A stretch of 64,000 nucleotides of DNA from JBFWPF01 sp050250135 (GTDB taxonomy: Bacteria; Chlamydiota; Chlamydiia; Chlamydiales; JAFEGQ01): positions 30,942 through 94,941 of the forward strand of contig JBFWPF010000001.1 of NCBI GenBank assembly GCA_050250135.1, in the 5' to 3' direction. Under the pieces are notes generated by a model. It had not been told where the DNA came from. It ran no database searches and worked only from the letters and a program-made list of their open reading frames with translations. Of this stretch, positions 1 through 9,442 are shown piece by piece (the first letter of the stretch is position 1; every line of letters begins with the position of its first letter). The translations under genes and the position numbers were made by a program.

Positions 1-420
1 TGCACGACCCACGTGCGGCTCTACCAAGTCCTCTCTGAGAGCCTTTTGATCGAAGGGGGAATTTTCTCCCTCCGCGACAAGACCCTTCTCTTCACCTACA
101 ACCGGGGCGTCGATCCCGATCCCCTCTTTTCGGCTGACGTGTTGGGAGAGCTCGCCCTTGAGGGGAGCAATCTGACGCTGACCACTTGGCCCCACCCCCG
201 CCACCCCTTCGAAGAGACCCCTCCCTGCCGCATCGAAACGGTCGCAAGCGGCGTGGAGACCCTCACCTATTTTCTCCTCAACTCGGCAGGAGAGTGGGTC
301 AAGGGGTGGGAAGAGAGCCGCCTCCCCATCCTCATCCGCCTTAAGATAAATGAAGAGGCGCACACCTTCCCCCTTTATCATGCCGATGCTCCTCTCACCT
401 TTCCGAGGAAAGAGAGGTGA
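1..420 (+). CDS. Type II secretion pseudopilin, GspJ-like (5' truncated by window edge)
   Basis: The reading frame is open from the first base, so the gene starts outside the window; the GTG at position 13 is only an internal codon. The visible ~139 residues lack the pilin N-terminal methylation helix but look like the globular part of a minor pseudopilin: alternating beta strands, then a segment (TYFLLNSAGEWVKGW) followed by LPILIRLKI, the typical end of GspJ-type proteins where the last strand carries a proline before a hydrophobic run. This would be an inner-membrane/periplasmic subunit of a secretion pseudopilus. The next gene starts inside its stop codon (GTGA overlap), so both are co-translated. 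In Chlamydia trachomatis a gsp cluster (around CT566-CT572) has comparable small ORFs. The GspJ assignment is inference from a partial sequence. Confidence 0.55.
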   Translation, partial: CTTHVRLYQVLSESLLIEGGIFSLRDKTLLFTYNRGVDPDPLFSADVLGELALEGSNLTLTTWPHPRHPFEETPPCRIETVASGVETLTYFLLNSAGEWVKGWEESRLPILIRLKINEEAHTFPLYHADAPLTFPRKER

Positions 421-1244
421 AAACGTTACCGATCACCCTCTTTCTCCTCTTTCTCCTTCTTCTCCTTACGTACGGCGCGACAAACTCAGGGCTGGACCGA
501 ATCGTAGAGCTCAGAGCCGTTCAGGGAGCGTTGAGGGCGCAGCGGGCTTCACACAACGGCTGGCAAGAGATCGACTACCTGATGCGAAAAGGGAAGCGGC
601 TCCCTGCTAGGCCGCGCCCTCCAAAAGAGCGCGTTCGCCTCCCGACAAAGGGGAAGGGAGCAGTCCATCAGCCCCCCCTAATCCTCCCTACTAAGCTCAA
701 CCTCGCTTTGGCTTTCAAAAGAAGCGAAAAGGGGAAGCTCTACCGGAAGCTGGTGGAGGAGCTGATCACCTCCCTCTATGGAGAGTGCCCCTCAACCCTT
801 CTCGATCAGGTCCAGGAGGGGGTAAAGGGGCACACCAGCTCCCTTCCCGAATCGCTTGCCGCCTTAAAACTAGTTGACCAGCAATCGCGGTGGCAAACGA
901 TGCTCCAAGGGGATGGCTCTCCTAGCCTCCTCGACTACCTCTACTACCGCCCCACTTCTGACCCCGAAAAGCTCAATATCCTATGGGCCCCCCGCCCCCT
1001 TCTGGAGCTTCTTCTGCCCAAAAACCGACACCTTGACCAGCTGGTGGCCCTGCAGGAGCAGATGGCCGATCGGGAGCTAAAGAGTGAGGAGTATGAGAAG
1101 CTCTTTGTCCGCTTTCGGGAGCTTGCCGACCTGCGCGACTCTCCCTATCAATCGCTCTTAGAGCTCTCCTCCACCTCTACTCCCACCCCCCAAAGGGTTC
1201 ACGTGGCAGAGGTTAGTCTAAGTTCAGAGGAAGAAGGACCCTAA
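417..1244 (+). CDS. Chlamydial hypothetical protein with N-terminal signal anchor, downstream of the pseudopilin gene
   Basis: 275 aa starting at a GTG that overlaps the upstream stop by 4 nt. Residues 1-20 form a strongly hydrophobic signal peptide or membrane anchor (PITLFLLFLLLLLTYG). Residues ~60-90 are basic and proline-rich, and the remainder (~100-260) is predicted mostly helical and charged, without cysteines of note. I recognise no catalytic motif. Position suggests a role with the secretion pseudopilus; the C. trachomatis gene at the equivalent place (CT566) is also of unknown function, and this correspondence is by position only. The last ~8 codons overlap a stretch that resembles, in antisense, the 3' end of the kinase gene at 7685-9442, so the natural C-terminus may have been altered when the Rhs locus arrived. 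Confidence 0.7.
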   Translation: MKTLPITLFLLFLLLLLTYGATNSGLDRIVELRAVQGALRAQRASHNGWQEIDYLMRKGKRLPARPRPPKERVRLPTKGKGAVHQPPLILPTKLNLALAFKRSEKGKLYRKLVEELITSLYGECPSTLLDQVQEGVKGHTSSLPESLAALKLVDQQSRWQTMLQGDGSPSLLDYLYYRPTSDPEKLNILWAPRPLLELLLPKNRHLDQLVALQEQMADRELKSEEYEKLFVRFRELADLRDSPYQSLLELSSTSTPTPQRVHVAEVSLSSEEEGP

Positions 1245-1299
1245 AGGTAGTCCCTAGGGAAAGGCCAAGGCCAGAGCCCCTTTCGGCGAAGTAGCCTTA
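1222..1299 (-). pseudogene. Decayed copy of the 3' end of the histidine kinase gene
   Basis: Positions 1222-1255 match 7694-7727 (the stop-proximal end of the kinase gene) at about 29 of 34 bases, and 1256-1299 match 7788-7835 with few differences (shared core AAAGGCCAAGGCC versus ATAGGCCAAGGCC). About 60 bp present between the two blocks in the intact kinase gene are missing here. The remnant points the same way as the kinase and lies on the far side of the Rhs locus, so the Rhs genes are bracketed by an intact and a degraded copy of the same sequence. Confidence 0.6.
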
Positions 1300-1307
1300 C
1301 AATGCCA

Positions 1308-1324
1308 TGTAAAGCTGCTTTACC
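1308..1324. repeat. Copy 1 of the dispersed palindrome TGTAAAGCNGCTTTACA (intergenic)
   Basis: Reads TGTAAAGCTGCTTTACC, one mismatch from the 17-bp consensus. It lies 3 bp from the 3' end of the convergent gene at 1327. It is the only one of five copies outside a coding region. Confidence 0.6.
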
Positions 1325-1326
1325 GC

Positions 1327-2421
1327 CTATCTTCCCTCTTCCTCTCGAATGCGCCGCAATTGTTTGGCTACATGGCCGTCAAGGTTGCGTCGTGTGACAT
1401 CATCGGCAAACAGGGCCACCTCATCTTGGTCCAGCTCCCCTCGTAGCAGTTTGAGGGCGGTGTCGTAGGGCTCTCGGGTACTGTGATCGTCTAAATTCGG
1501 GTCGACAAATCGATATACTAATTCCTCTCTCCTTAATCCCATCATTTCGGGGTAGGGGGCGGCCGGCCAATTAATTCTGCGATCCCCATATTTCTTTTTG
1601 TTGCAGATGACTCCTACCTCTATATCATCTCGCGTAAAAGGAGTATGCGCCAGATAGGGGGCCAACTCAGGCGATCCGTTGATTGCCTGAAGTAGGCCGT
1701 CTGTGACTTCAACCAGTAGGGCCCGCCCCTCAGGAACAGAAATCGTATGGTATAGGTAAAAACGGACTGAAAGGTGATCATGGCCCATCCCGATGCCCAT
1801 CACTTCAAGCCCTTTTTGCTTGTCCATCTTCCGGCCAAAGTCATAGAGGACTTTAGACGCCGCCTTCTTGAATGGCTCGTCTGCCTTAAGGATGGCATCA
1901 CTTGCACCCGACTTCGCCAAAATGGCCTTAGCCTCAGCGTAGGTTTCTTCTGTATGGCGTGATTTGTAAAATTCCTCAGAACTTTTATAGGTGTAGGAAA
2001 GCTCATCCCTAAAGTTCCCTGCAGCCGACGGATTGGGATAAAGAGATTTATTACCAACATAATCGCCTAGAAATAGATCTATTTGAACATGCTCGAGTGA
2101 GAATGGGTAGTCGGAACAATTTTCCCTTAAATAGGGATCTTGATTTAGTTTTTCTACATACAAATCCATAGCGGTTACAAGCAGATAGCGAGCTTCTTCC
2201 TGGGTCAAAGCCCCTCTTACGACAAGCGCGAGGTAGAGGAGGCCACCACCTGCCGCTTCGACTTGATAGCGCTTCTCCAGCTCCGACGCTACTTGGTCAG
2301 AAATTTTATCGATATACTTGTAACAGGAAGAATCCATCGTATAGGTCGAGCTCCATGCGGCATGCACGAGGGATGTAGCTAACAGCAACGATACCCAAAT
2401 TCGTATAGTCCATCCGGTCAT
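1327..2421 (-). CDS. Secreted hypothetical protein translationally coupled to the Rhs gene
   Basis: 364 aa. Residues 1-24 are a signal peptide (IWVSLLLATSLVHAAWS). The mature part shows two halves with similar wording: ALTQEEARYLLVTAMDLYVEKLN near residue 75 and ISVPEGRALLVEVTDGLLQAIN near residue 228, each followed by a short phrase containing YL and PF. This suggests an internal duplication of a ~150-aa alpha/beta unit. No enzyme motif is recognised. Its ATG overlaps the TGA of the Rhs gene (ATGA), so the two are translated in tandem. By analogy with polymorphic toxin loci it could be an immunity or accessory protein for the Rhs tip, and a signal peptide would place it where an exported toxin could meet it, but nothing in the sequence proves this. 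Confidence 0.8.
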   Translation of the reverse strand: MTGWTIRIWVSLLLATSLVHAAWSSTYTMDSSCYKYIDKISDQVASELEKRYQVEAAGGGLLYLALVVRGALTQEEARYLLVTAMDLYVEKLNQDPYLRENCSDYPFSLEHVQIDLFLGDYVGNKSLYPNPSAAGNFRDELSYTYKSSEEFYKSRHTEETYAEAKAILAKSGASDAILKADEPFKKAASKVLYDFGRKMDKQKGLEVMGIGMGHDHLSVRFYLYHTISVPEGRALLVEVTDGLLQAINGSPELAPYLAHTPFTRDDIEVGVICNKKKYGDRRINWPAAPYPEMMGLRREELVYRFVDPNLDDHSTREPYDTALKLLRGELDQDEVALFADDVTRRNLDGHVAKQLRRIREEEGR

Positions 2422-5400
2422 TCGACGGGTCCCATCCAGCCGTGTCTTTTCATAAAGCCCTGGTACGATCGCTCTATCGGATCCTCTAGCGTCGGACTCT
2501 GAAGCTCATGATCCGGGAGTCCTCCACCAGGAACCGGGTCAAGCCAGGTAGTTGTCTCCCTACACATTGCCTTTCCCCTCCTATCAAGATGGGGAACTAT
2601 ATCACGCTTACTCGCATAGTGTACAGCATGGGAATTGAGTTCGCGTCGAATATAGGAAGAGGGGCTCAAGCAGACCGGATAGATCCGCTCCCGCTCCTCA
2701 GTTGTCATCAACATCAGGGCATTCCGCTGGACCGTAGTCCCTGCACTATGGGAAAAGTCGAGCATCCCGCCTATCTTCTTGCTCTGATTCCAGTCGGCGC
2801 GCAGACTGTTTACAGTGACCTCGACTGCTTTAGTTGCCACACCAAAGAACATTTCCACCATTACTCTGCGAACATCAGAGACTCCTCCCTGAGTCGGATT
2901 GTACTCACAGATCACATTGTGACCGCCGCAGATCTTGGAAAGATAGCGCATATTGTCCATAGCTTGGCCCCGAGTTGTGTTGATCCCGTTTTGGTAGTGG
3001 ATACTGGTCCCGTTAGGGAGCTTGGGCAGCCCGAGGTCCAGGACCGTGGATTCTCCCTGAAGAACAAAATAGGGAATTACGGCCTTGTCGAAGTTGGCGG
3101 CAGTGGCATTGTAGGGGTTTGGCCGATCCCTCCACTTCTGCGCGGTGGCCAATAGAGATACAGCGGCCTGCTTATGATCCTTGTCTTCACTCAGGAGCCC
3201 TAAGAGATCGATGAGGGTCAGAGGGCAGTTGTGGCAATAGGCATAGAGGTTAGGGCCATCTTCATAACCCCGCGGATCGGGGGTAAGCCATCGGCCAAAT
3301 CGGGGAAGATAGTAGCGCCGCCCAAAGAAGATGTGGCCCGTTTGGTCGTCAACTCGCTTTCCGAGAAAACGATAAGGGTTTTGAAAGGCGCTGGGGGCAT
3401 GGTTTCCAAATGCGTCGTAATGATAGACCTCCCCCACCCCGTCTTGAGAGCGAATGAGGGCCACAGAGCCCCGAAAATCAGGGGTAGGGAGGAAGGGCTC
3501 TCCCCTTAGCTCCAGAAGAGCGATTCCTAAAAGTGAACCCTTTAGGCCAGGGCCAGGAGCTCGCAAGGCGGACACCTCCCCCTCTTCATTCAGGGCGCCT
3601 ATCTCCTGCTGGTCTATGTATAGGAAATGGTCGAGGCTTGTGGGCTGCCATCCCCCTGGACAGCGAGTATAGCGGGTTTCTGTAAGGCGGCGATGGAAGG
3701 GGTCGTAGGCATATTCGACTCGCCAATTCTCCTGCTCGATGGAGGTAAGCCGACCCCGGCTGTCATAGGTGTGGTACTGGCTGCCTATCTTTGTGGTTAA
3801 GCCATCAGGATCGTAGGAAAAAGAGATCTCGCCTGCCTGCGTGAGCTGATTGAAGGGATCGTAAAGGTAGGAATTGTCGTCTTTTGTGAGGCGATTATTG
3901 AGGGAGTCATAGGTATAGGAGGTTTGCCCTGACTCGTGGGTGAGCTGATAGAGGGGATCGTAAGCATAGGCCGCAGTGGTGGTGGACAGGGGAGCTTGGG
4001 TAGCCACTAGGGTGACGTTTCCGACAGGGTCGTAGGTGATCTGTTGGGCAAATAACTCGTTTTCTATGGCTGTCACCCGCCCGTTGTGGTCGTAGGTGAG
4101 AGAGGTCGATTCGAGGGGCGAGTGGATCCGTGCCAACCTCCCGTCGAGGGAATACTGATAGTCGATGGCCACGCCTTGCCGCTCAAAGCGGGTAATATGC
4201 GGGCCTTGATAGAGGTAAGAGAGAGTAGAGTCGTCCGGGAGGCTCACCTCGGTTATCTCTCCTTGTTCGCCATGAGAATAGGAGAGCGTCCAGCCAGTCT
4301 CTAGGGTTTCGGAGACAAGGTCACCACGTGTGTTATAGATCCGGGTAGTGACTCCCCTTTCAGATTCTACAGAAAGGAGGCGGTCGGCAAGGTCATAGCG
4401 GAAGGTGTCGGCAAAGTCGGCCCCTGAAAGGGTGGATAGGCGGCTTAAGGCATCGTAGGTGCGGTTAATGGTGGTTCCGCTAGGCTTGATGGTGCTGGTC
4501 AGCCGACCCGCCTCATCGTAGGAATAGCGGGTGGTACGCTGCTGGCCATCCCTACCCTCTGTTAGCCTCACTGGCCGGCCTCGAGGATCGTAGCCCCACC
4601 GAAGACGATAGGGAGATTGCCCGTCCCGAGTGGGGAGATGGACCTCCGCAATCTTACGCATGCCGAGATCGTAGTGGTAGTGTGATGATGCGAGGTCCGC
4701 CCCTGAGGCTGAGATTTTCTTGATCGAGGTTATGGCTCCTCTGGCGTTGAAAGAGGAGAGGGTGCAGAGCCCGAGAGGATCAATCCTCCTCTCCTCCCGG
4801 GGAAAAAGGCCATAGGAAATCGTCGTCTCATGCCCTTCAGGGTTGACGATGGAGAGAGGGCCATGGATTCCGAATCGGGTTTGGGTGCTGCCCCTTTCTG
4901 TGGCTTCCGATACGACGTGGCCATCAAAGTCGTATTCCCAGCGCTTCCAGGAAAGAAGGCGGTCAGCGTAGATCTCCTCCCTTACGAGGCGGTCGAGTAG
5001 GTCGTAATGGTAGCGAAACGTGGTCCCCGAGGTCTCATCGCATAGCTGCTTCTCAATTGGCCGCTTAAGAGCATCATAGGTGTAGCGAACCCGCCTTCCC
5101 TCGAAATTCTCCTCGACCAGCTGGCCACAGGCATTGTAGGTGTAAGTGGTTACGGTGCCGTCGGGATGGCACGTTTCGGCCAGACAATCCCCTTCGTAGG
5201 CATGAGTTGTCTCCTTGAGGCAGCGCCCCTCGCTGTCCAAGAGTCGGACGATGATGGGACGACCTCGATAGTCCCGAATGTAATGGGTGGTTAAGCCTGA
5301 AAGATCGGTATGGGACTCCACCTCTCCCTTGAGCGAGTAACGGAAGGTCTCGTGCCCTCCATCAGCATACTCAATCCCAATGGGTTGATTACGCCCATTG

Positions 5401-7613
5401 TACGTAAATCGGGTGACATTTCCATTTTCGTCCTTTGATGATGTGAGGTTGCCCCACGCGTCATAGGTAGCCTCTCTAGTGGCGTTTTTCCACCTCCCCT
5501 CTATCTCAACAGCAGGATAGGTCGTCCTAAGGGGTTTGCCATCGCGATTAACCGAAAATCGGGTGACATTTCCGTAAGGATCTGCACTCCCGACCAGATG
5601 ACCCGCTGGGTCGTAGAAGTTGGTTGTGGTTTGGCAACCGCCGACTGTGTCTGTTATGGCCGTTTGGGCCGGCCGACCAGCTAGATCGTGGTGGATTCGA
5701 GTGTGAGTTGTCGGGGTGATGCGCTCGACCAGATGACCGGCTCCATCGTAAGAAGCTAGAACGACCTGCCCCTCCGCGTCGGCGCTCTGGATCACTCTGC
5801 CCAGAGCATCGTACTCAAAATGGAGGGAATAGCGAAGGAGCGCCTCTCCATCGTAAATGTCACACCTGATCACCTCATGCCGATCAGAATAGTGGAGGTG
5901 TTCCCTCCGTTGGAGAACCTCAGAGGTCCCATCCAAGACGAACTCCTCGATCCATTCGGGCAGCCCAAATCCCGGCTGCTGATCCCTTGCAGTGATCTTC
6001 TTCAAATAGGTGCGATAGCCGTCCCTCCTCGTATAGCGAGCTAGACTGGCGTTTCCATCATACTCGTAGTGCTCCTCGAGCCTAAGTTGTTCTCCCTCAT
6101 AGGTAGACTTTGTTTTGAGGAGGTCGGTCCCTTCCCAGTAGGTACAGATAATGAGCGTTCGGTCGTAGGCCTCCGTGAGAAGATTGTTAAATCCGTCTGA
6201 GGAATAGGTGAAGACCTTGGTGAAGAGCTCAGGCGAAATCGATGTGTGCCCAGTCACCGCGCCACTTTCAACCTCCTGGATGACATTATGCCTCTCGTCG
6301 TAAAGAAAAGCGCTATTTAGCAGCTTTCGTCCCTGACCGTCACAGACGCAACGACCACCCAGGTTAGCTCCGTTCCATTCGAGCTGCTCGAAGCTACGCC
6401 TCTTCACTCCCTGTTCAAATGCTTCGATACGGTGGATTTTCCCCAATTCAGAATAGTGGAAGCGTGTCCGGTGCCCATTGGCGTCCCAAGCGTCTGTGTA
6501 GCTGTCGCCATCATGCTTACCGGCATATTCTAGCCGCGCTACCAGCCGCTCCTCCCCCTTTTCCCCTACGGGCGCCCACTGCTCGGCAACCTGGTAAGCT
6601 GCTGCCCGCCTGTGACGAATGGCGCTCCTGCCATCATGGAAATACTGCGTCCTCAGGTAGCCACCATCTAACTGCCTATGCTCGATAATCCGGTGCTGGT
6701 AGTGCACATACTGCTGGGCCTCGATGCCATTGATCGAAACACCGATCAATATGAGTTGGCGCCTAGGGCGGGCTGCGACTCCCCGCTGAGTTTCATAGTG
6801 GTAATCAACCCTTTGGCGATCGCTTGTCGTGACGGTGCTAACCTCATCCCCCTCTTCCCTGCAGTATGAAAATTGGGCCCAGCTGAGGCACTGCTCTCGG
6901 GAGGCGTTGAAGGTTGCGATCTTGATTAATCGCTTATTGGTGTCATAGGAGTAGACGATCCGGTTTCCGTTCGGCTTGATCACTTCCGTAAGGGCAAACT
7001 CGAGCTCGTTAGCCCGCCTAGGATGGCGTAGGCGACCCACAAATTTAGGACAGTTCCTATCGTGAGGGTAGGTGCCCTGGAAGGAGTAAATCCTCTTCTC
7101 ACCGCTGCCGGTGGTAAGGGTGAATCGGTAGTCAGAGCGAGTGAAACGTAGCTGATAATTGTAGCGGTGGCTCTTCCCTCCCATCGAGCCATTCGAGGTG
7201 TTGCAGTAGGACTCATCCTCATAAGGAGAGGCTAACCATTCAGGAGGATCGCCGCTGTGATAGCCACAGTCTGTGGTAGGCCTGAAATTGATGACCTCGC
7301 CAGAAGCCTCTTTAAGGTAAATCTGATGGACGTTTACCGGGTAGTCACACGCCGCGTAAACACAGATCCTCTCATCGTGAAAGCGCCAGTTTCCAGGATG
7401 ATCTTCGAGGTCACGGGAAATATGGGTTCGGTAGATCGTGAGTGGCTCAGCCCCTTTGACAACAAGGTCAGCTTGGCTTTCGTAATAACTTCCCGATGTA
7501 ACGCTGATGCAGCCATTGAACGAACTCGAAATGCTAACATCAAGGCTGGATGGAATAGGAGGCGCTGCGGCGAAAAGTAGAATCCCCAGCACACACGATA
7601 GGAGGAAACGCAT
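2418..7613 (-). CDS. Rhs/YD-repeat protein with DUF6531-like N-terminus and alpha/beta-hydrolase-like C-terminal tip
   Basis: About 1,731 aa from the ATG at 7613; the in-frame TTG four codons upstream is less likely because the signal peptide (MRFLLSCVLGILLFAAAPP) begins at this ATG. Residues ~40-75 resemble the DUF6531 entry segment (TSGSYYESQADLVVKGAEPL). Residues ~220-1440 carry dozens of YD repeats (RYDLADR, TYDSLNN and similar), which build the hollow beta cocoon. The Rhs core motif (FGRRYYLPRFGRWLTPDPRG, then NLYAYCHNCPL...DLLGL) ends near residue 1500. The ~230-residue tip contains a nucleophile-elbow-like FSHSAGT and late histidines (HAVHYASKRDIVPHLD), suggesting a lipase/esterase fold and, from memory, resembling the chlamydial DUF687 family. 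Likely a secreted effector or contact toxin; the substrate is unknown. Confidence 0.9.
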   Translation of the reverse strand: MRFLLSCVLGILLFAAAPPIPSSLDVSISSSFNGCISVTSGSYYESQADLVVKGAEPLTIYRTHISRDLEDHPGNWRFHDERICVYAACDYPVNVHQIYLKEASGEVINFRPTTDCGYHSGDPPEWLASPYEDESYCNTSNGSMGGKSHRYNYQLRFTRSDYRFTLTTGSGEKRIYSFQGTYPHDRNCPKFVGRLRHPRRANELEFALTEVIKPNGNRIVYSYDTNKRLIKIATFNASREQCLSWAQFSYCREEGDEVSTVTTSDRQRVDYHYETQRGVAARPRRQLILIGVSINGIEAQQYVHYQHRIIEHRQLDGGYLRTQYFHDGRSAIRHRRAAAYQVAEQWAPVGEKGEERLVARLEYAGKHDGDSYTDAWDANGHRTRFHYSELGKIHRIEAFEQGVKRRSFEQLEWNGANLGGRCVCDGQGRKLLNSAFLYDERHNVIQEVESGAVTGHTSISPELFTKVFTYSSDGFNNLLTEAYDRTLIICTYWEGTDLLKTKSTYEGEQLRLEEHYEYDGNASLARYTRRDGYRTYLKKITARDQQPGFGLPEWIEEFVLDGTSEVLQRREHLHYSDRHEVIRCDIYDGEALLRYSLHFEYDALGRVIQSADAEGQVVLASYDGAGHLVERITPTTHTRIHHDLAGRPAQTAITDTVGGCQTTTNFYDPAGHLVGSADPYGNVTRFSVNRDGKPLRTTYPAVEIEGRWKNATREATYDAWGNLTSSKDENGNVTRFTYNGRNQPIGIEYADGGHETFRYSLKGEVESHTDLSGLTTHYIRDYRGRPIIVRLLDSEGRCLKETTHAYEGDCLAETCHPDGTVTTYTYNACGQLVEENFEGRRVRYTYDALKRPIEKQLCDETSGTTFRYHYDLLDRLVREEIYADRLLSWKRWEYDFDGHVVSEATERGSTQTRFGIHGPLSIVNPEGHETTISYGLFPREERRIDPLGLCTLSSFNARGAITSIKKISASGADLASSHYHYDLGMRKIAEVHLPTRDGQSPYRLRWGYDPRGRPVRLTEGRDGQQRTTRYSYDEAGRLTSTIKPSGTTINRTYDALSRLSTLSGADFADTFRYDLADRLLSVESERGVTTRIYNTRGDLVSETLETGWTLSYSHGEQGEITEVSLPDDSTLSYLYQGPHITRFERQGVAIDYQYSLDGRLARIHSPLESTSLTYDHNGRVTAIENELFAQQITYDPVGNVTLVATQAPLSTTTAAYAYDPLYQLTHESGQTSYTYDSLNNRLTKDDNSYLYDPFNQLTQAGEISFSYDPDGLTTKIGSQYHTYDSRGRLTSIEQENWRVEYAYDPFHRRLTETRYTRCPGGWQPTSLDHFLYIDQQEIGALNEEGEVSALRAPGPGLKGSLLGIALLELRGEPFLPTPDFRGSVALIRSQDGVGEVYHYDAFGNHAPSAFQNPYRFLGKRVDDQTGHIFFGRRYYLPRFGRWLTPDPRGYEDGPNLYAYCHNCPLTLIDLLGLLSEDKDHKQAAVSLLATAQKWRDRPNPYNATAANFDKAVIPYFVLQGESTVLDLGLPKLPNGTSIHYQNGINTTRGQAMDNMRYLSKICGGHNVICEYNPTQGGVSDVRRVMVEMFFGVATKAVEVTVNSLRADWNQSKKIGGMLDFSHSAGTTVQRNALMLMTTEERERIYPVCLSPSSYIRRELNSHAVHYASKRDIVPHLDRRGKAMCRETTTWLDPVPGGGLPDHELQSPTLEDPIERSYQGFMKRHGWMGPVE

Positions 7614-7684
7614 GGAGCGGCCCAATGCCCTTCAGCGAGCACAAGATGTTTTATCAAAATTCAATCGTTCTTTGCAAGAAATTA

Positions 7685-9442
7685 TCAATCTGGGTTCAGA
7701 GGGAGAAGGACGGTGAAGGTGGTCCCTTGGCCGAGGGTCGACTCGACGGTGACCCGCCCCTGGTGCTTTTCGATAATCGTCTGAACGAGGGATAGGCCAA
7801 GGCCCGAGCCCCCCATCCGGCGCGAATGGGCCTTATCAACGGTGTAGAACCGGTCAAAGATGTGGGGAAGATCCTCAGCAGGGATCCCGATCCCTTGGTC
7901 AGCGACAGCTATTTTGGCAAAGGGCTCCTCCCGCCAAAACTCCACCCTTACCTTAGCAGGCCCTTTGGAATACTTGGCTGCGTTGTCGAGAAGGTTGGTA
8001 AAGGCATGTTCCAAAAGGCCAGCATCGGCTAAGACGGTAACGGGGCCGCTCTCCCGATTCACCAGGGTAATATCGGCGGTCGTGTAGACCGAAAGGGTCA
8101 TCTGGCGGCACCGTTCGAGTAGGTCATCCAACTTACACTCCTGCAGCTGCCCTCTCGGGAGGTTCTCCACATCGGCAAGGCGGAGAAGGTTCTTGATCAA
8201 CGCCTCCATCCGACCACAGCTGTTGATAATCTTCGAGGTCACCTCGAGCTCAACCTCACGGGAGACCCCAGGGTTGTCATGGAGGGCCTCAGCAAAGCCC
8301 CGGATAATGGTGATCGGTGTCTTCAGCTCATGAGAGGCATTGGCGACAAAGTCCTTCCTCATCTCCAGCGCCCGGTAGTGGGCCGTCTTGTCCTGGAGCA
8401 CAAGAACCGAACCCGCCTCCCCCTTCTTGGGAGCGGCGATCACGTCGAGGTAGAGCCGCTGCCGGTCCCCAAGTTGATAGGTTGCCGTGAGGCTCTGCTG
8501 CTGGGCCTGACAAGCCCTGAGGAGATCCTCAAATTCGGGCTGCTCAGTGACCGAAAAGGGGTGCTCCAAAATCCCCTCAGGCCCCTTACCCAGCATTTGG
8601 AGGGCGGCTGAGTTGGCATAAGTGATGATCAATTGGTGGTCCACGGCTATCACCCCTTCGATCAGCGCCTCTAGGATAGCCTCTTTCTCATTCCGCTCCT
8701 CTTCCAGCGTGCCGATGTGCTTCTCGATCCTCTGGTTGAGGGAGTTCAGGGTTCCCGCCAGCCGGTCAAAGTCATCCATCCGCTTTTTCGGCGGACCCAA
8801 ATAGATTTCGGGAAGGTGGCTCTCCTTCCCCTCCTGGTAGGGCTTGATGGCTCGGATGATCTTGTCGATAGGGCGGGAGATATGCTGGGCCACTGCAATG
8901 ATCAGAAAGCCAAACAAAAGGAGAACAACAACTCCGAGAGTGAAGAAGCCAAACTCAAAGCGGTAGGTCAGCTCGTGAACCTGTTTGACCGGGAAGGCGG
9001 TCCGCAAGACATAGGTCTTTCCCTGAAAGGTGAACCGCTTGGCGGTGTAGACAAGCTCCTGCCCAAGGGAGGCGGAGTAGCTCTCATGATACCCCTGCCC
9101 CTTTTCAAGCGCCTCTCGGATTTCGGGATGGTGGGCGAGGTACTCGGCTGGATCGAAGGGTTGAACCGGCTTTTCGGTATGGGAATCGAACAGGATCTGC
9201 CCATCGGGCTCAATGAGGGAGATGCGGAAGAAAAAGTAGGGCCCCTCTTGCTCCAGCCGCTGGATCATCCGGTCCTCATCCTCCGTCCCCTCAATTCTCG
9301 CGATCACCTGGGAGGTCCGGTCCGCAAGGGTGCTCCGAACCACCGCCTCAACAGCCCCCTTAGCAAAGGGAAAGAGGAGGGCGAGGAAGAGGAGAAAGAC
9401 GAGGAGGTAACCGATGATCAGCTTCTGCCGAAAACTAAACAC
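7685..9442 (-). CDS. PhoR-like sensor histidine kinase (TM-sensor-TM-HAMP-PAS-HisKA-HATPase)
   Basis: 585 aa inner-membrane kinase. TM1 ~8-30, a periplasmic sensor ~31-160, TM2 ~165-188, HAMP linker to ~245, PAS domain ~255-350. The dimerisation/phospho-acceptor motif NASHELKTPI places the phosphorylated histidine at residue 371. The ATP-binding domain has the N box (LLDNAAKYSKG), G1 (DQGIGIP), F box (IFDRFYTVD) and G2 (GGSGLGLSLV), so it looks catalytically complete. The start overlaps the 3' end of the cyclase gene by 8 bp, making it the third gene of pgi-cyclase-kinase. No response regulator gene is present in the window, so its partner is encoded elsewhere. Domain order fits PhoR/WalK-type kinases; the signal is not deducible. 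Confidence 0.92.
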   Translation of the reverse strand: MFSFRQKLIIGYLLVFLLFLALLFPFAKGAVEAVVRSTLADRTSQVIARIEGTEDEDRMIQRLEQEGPYFFFRISLIEPDGQILFDSHTEKPVQPFDPAEYLAHHPEIREALEKGQGYHESYSASLGQELVYTAKRFTFQGKTYVLRTAFPVKQVHELTYRFEFGFFTLGVVVLLLFGFLIIAVAQHISRPIDKIIRAIKPYQEGKESHLPEIYLGPPKKRMDDFDRLAGTLNSLNQRIEKHIGTLEEERNEKEAILEALIEGVIAVDHQLIITYANSAALQMLGKGPEGILEHPFSVTEQPEFEDLLRACQAQQQSLTATYQLGDRQRLYLDVIAAPKKGEAGSVLVLQDKTAHYRALEMRKDFVANASHELKTPITIIRGFAEALHDNPGVSREVELEVTSKIINSCGRMEALIKNLLRLADVENLPRGQLQECKLDDLLERCRQMTLSVYTTADITLVNRESGPVTVLADAGLLEHAFTNLLDNAAKYSKGPAKVRVEFWREEPFAKIAVADQGIGIPAEDLPHIFDRFYTVDKAHSRRMGGSGLGLSLVQTIIEKHQGRVTVESTLGQGTTFTVLLPLNPD

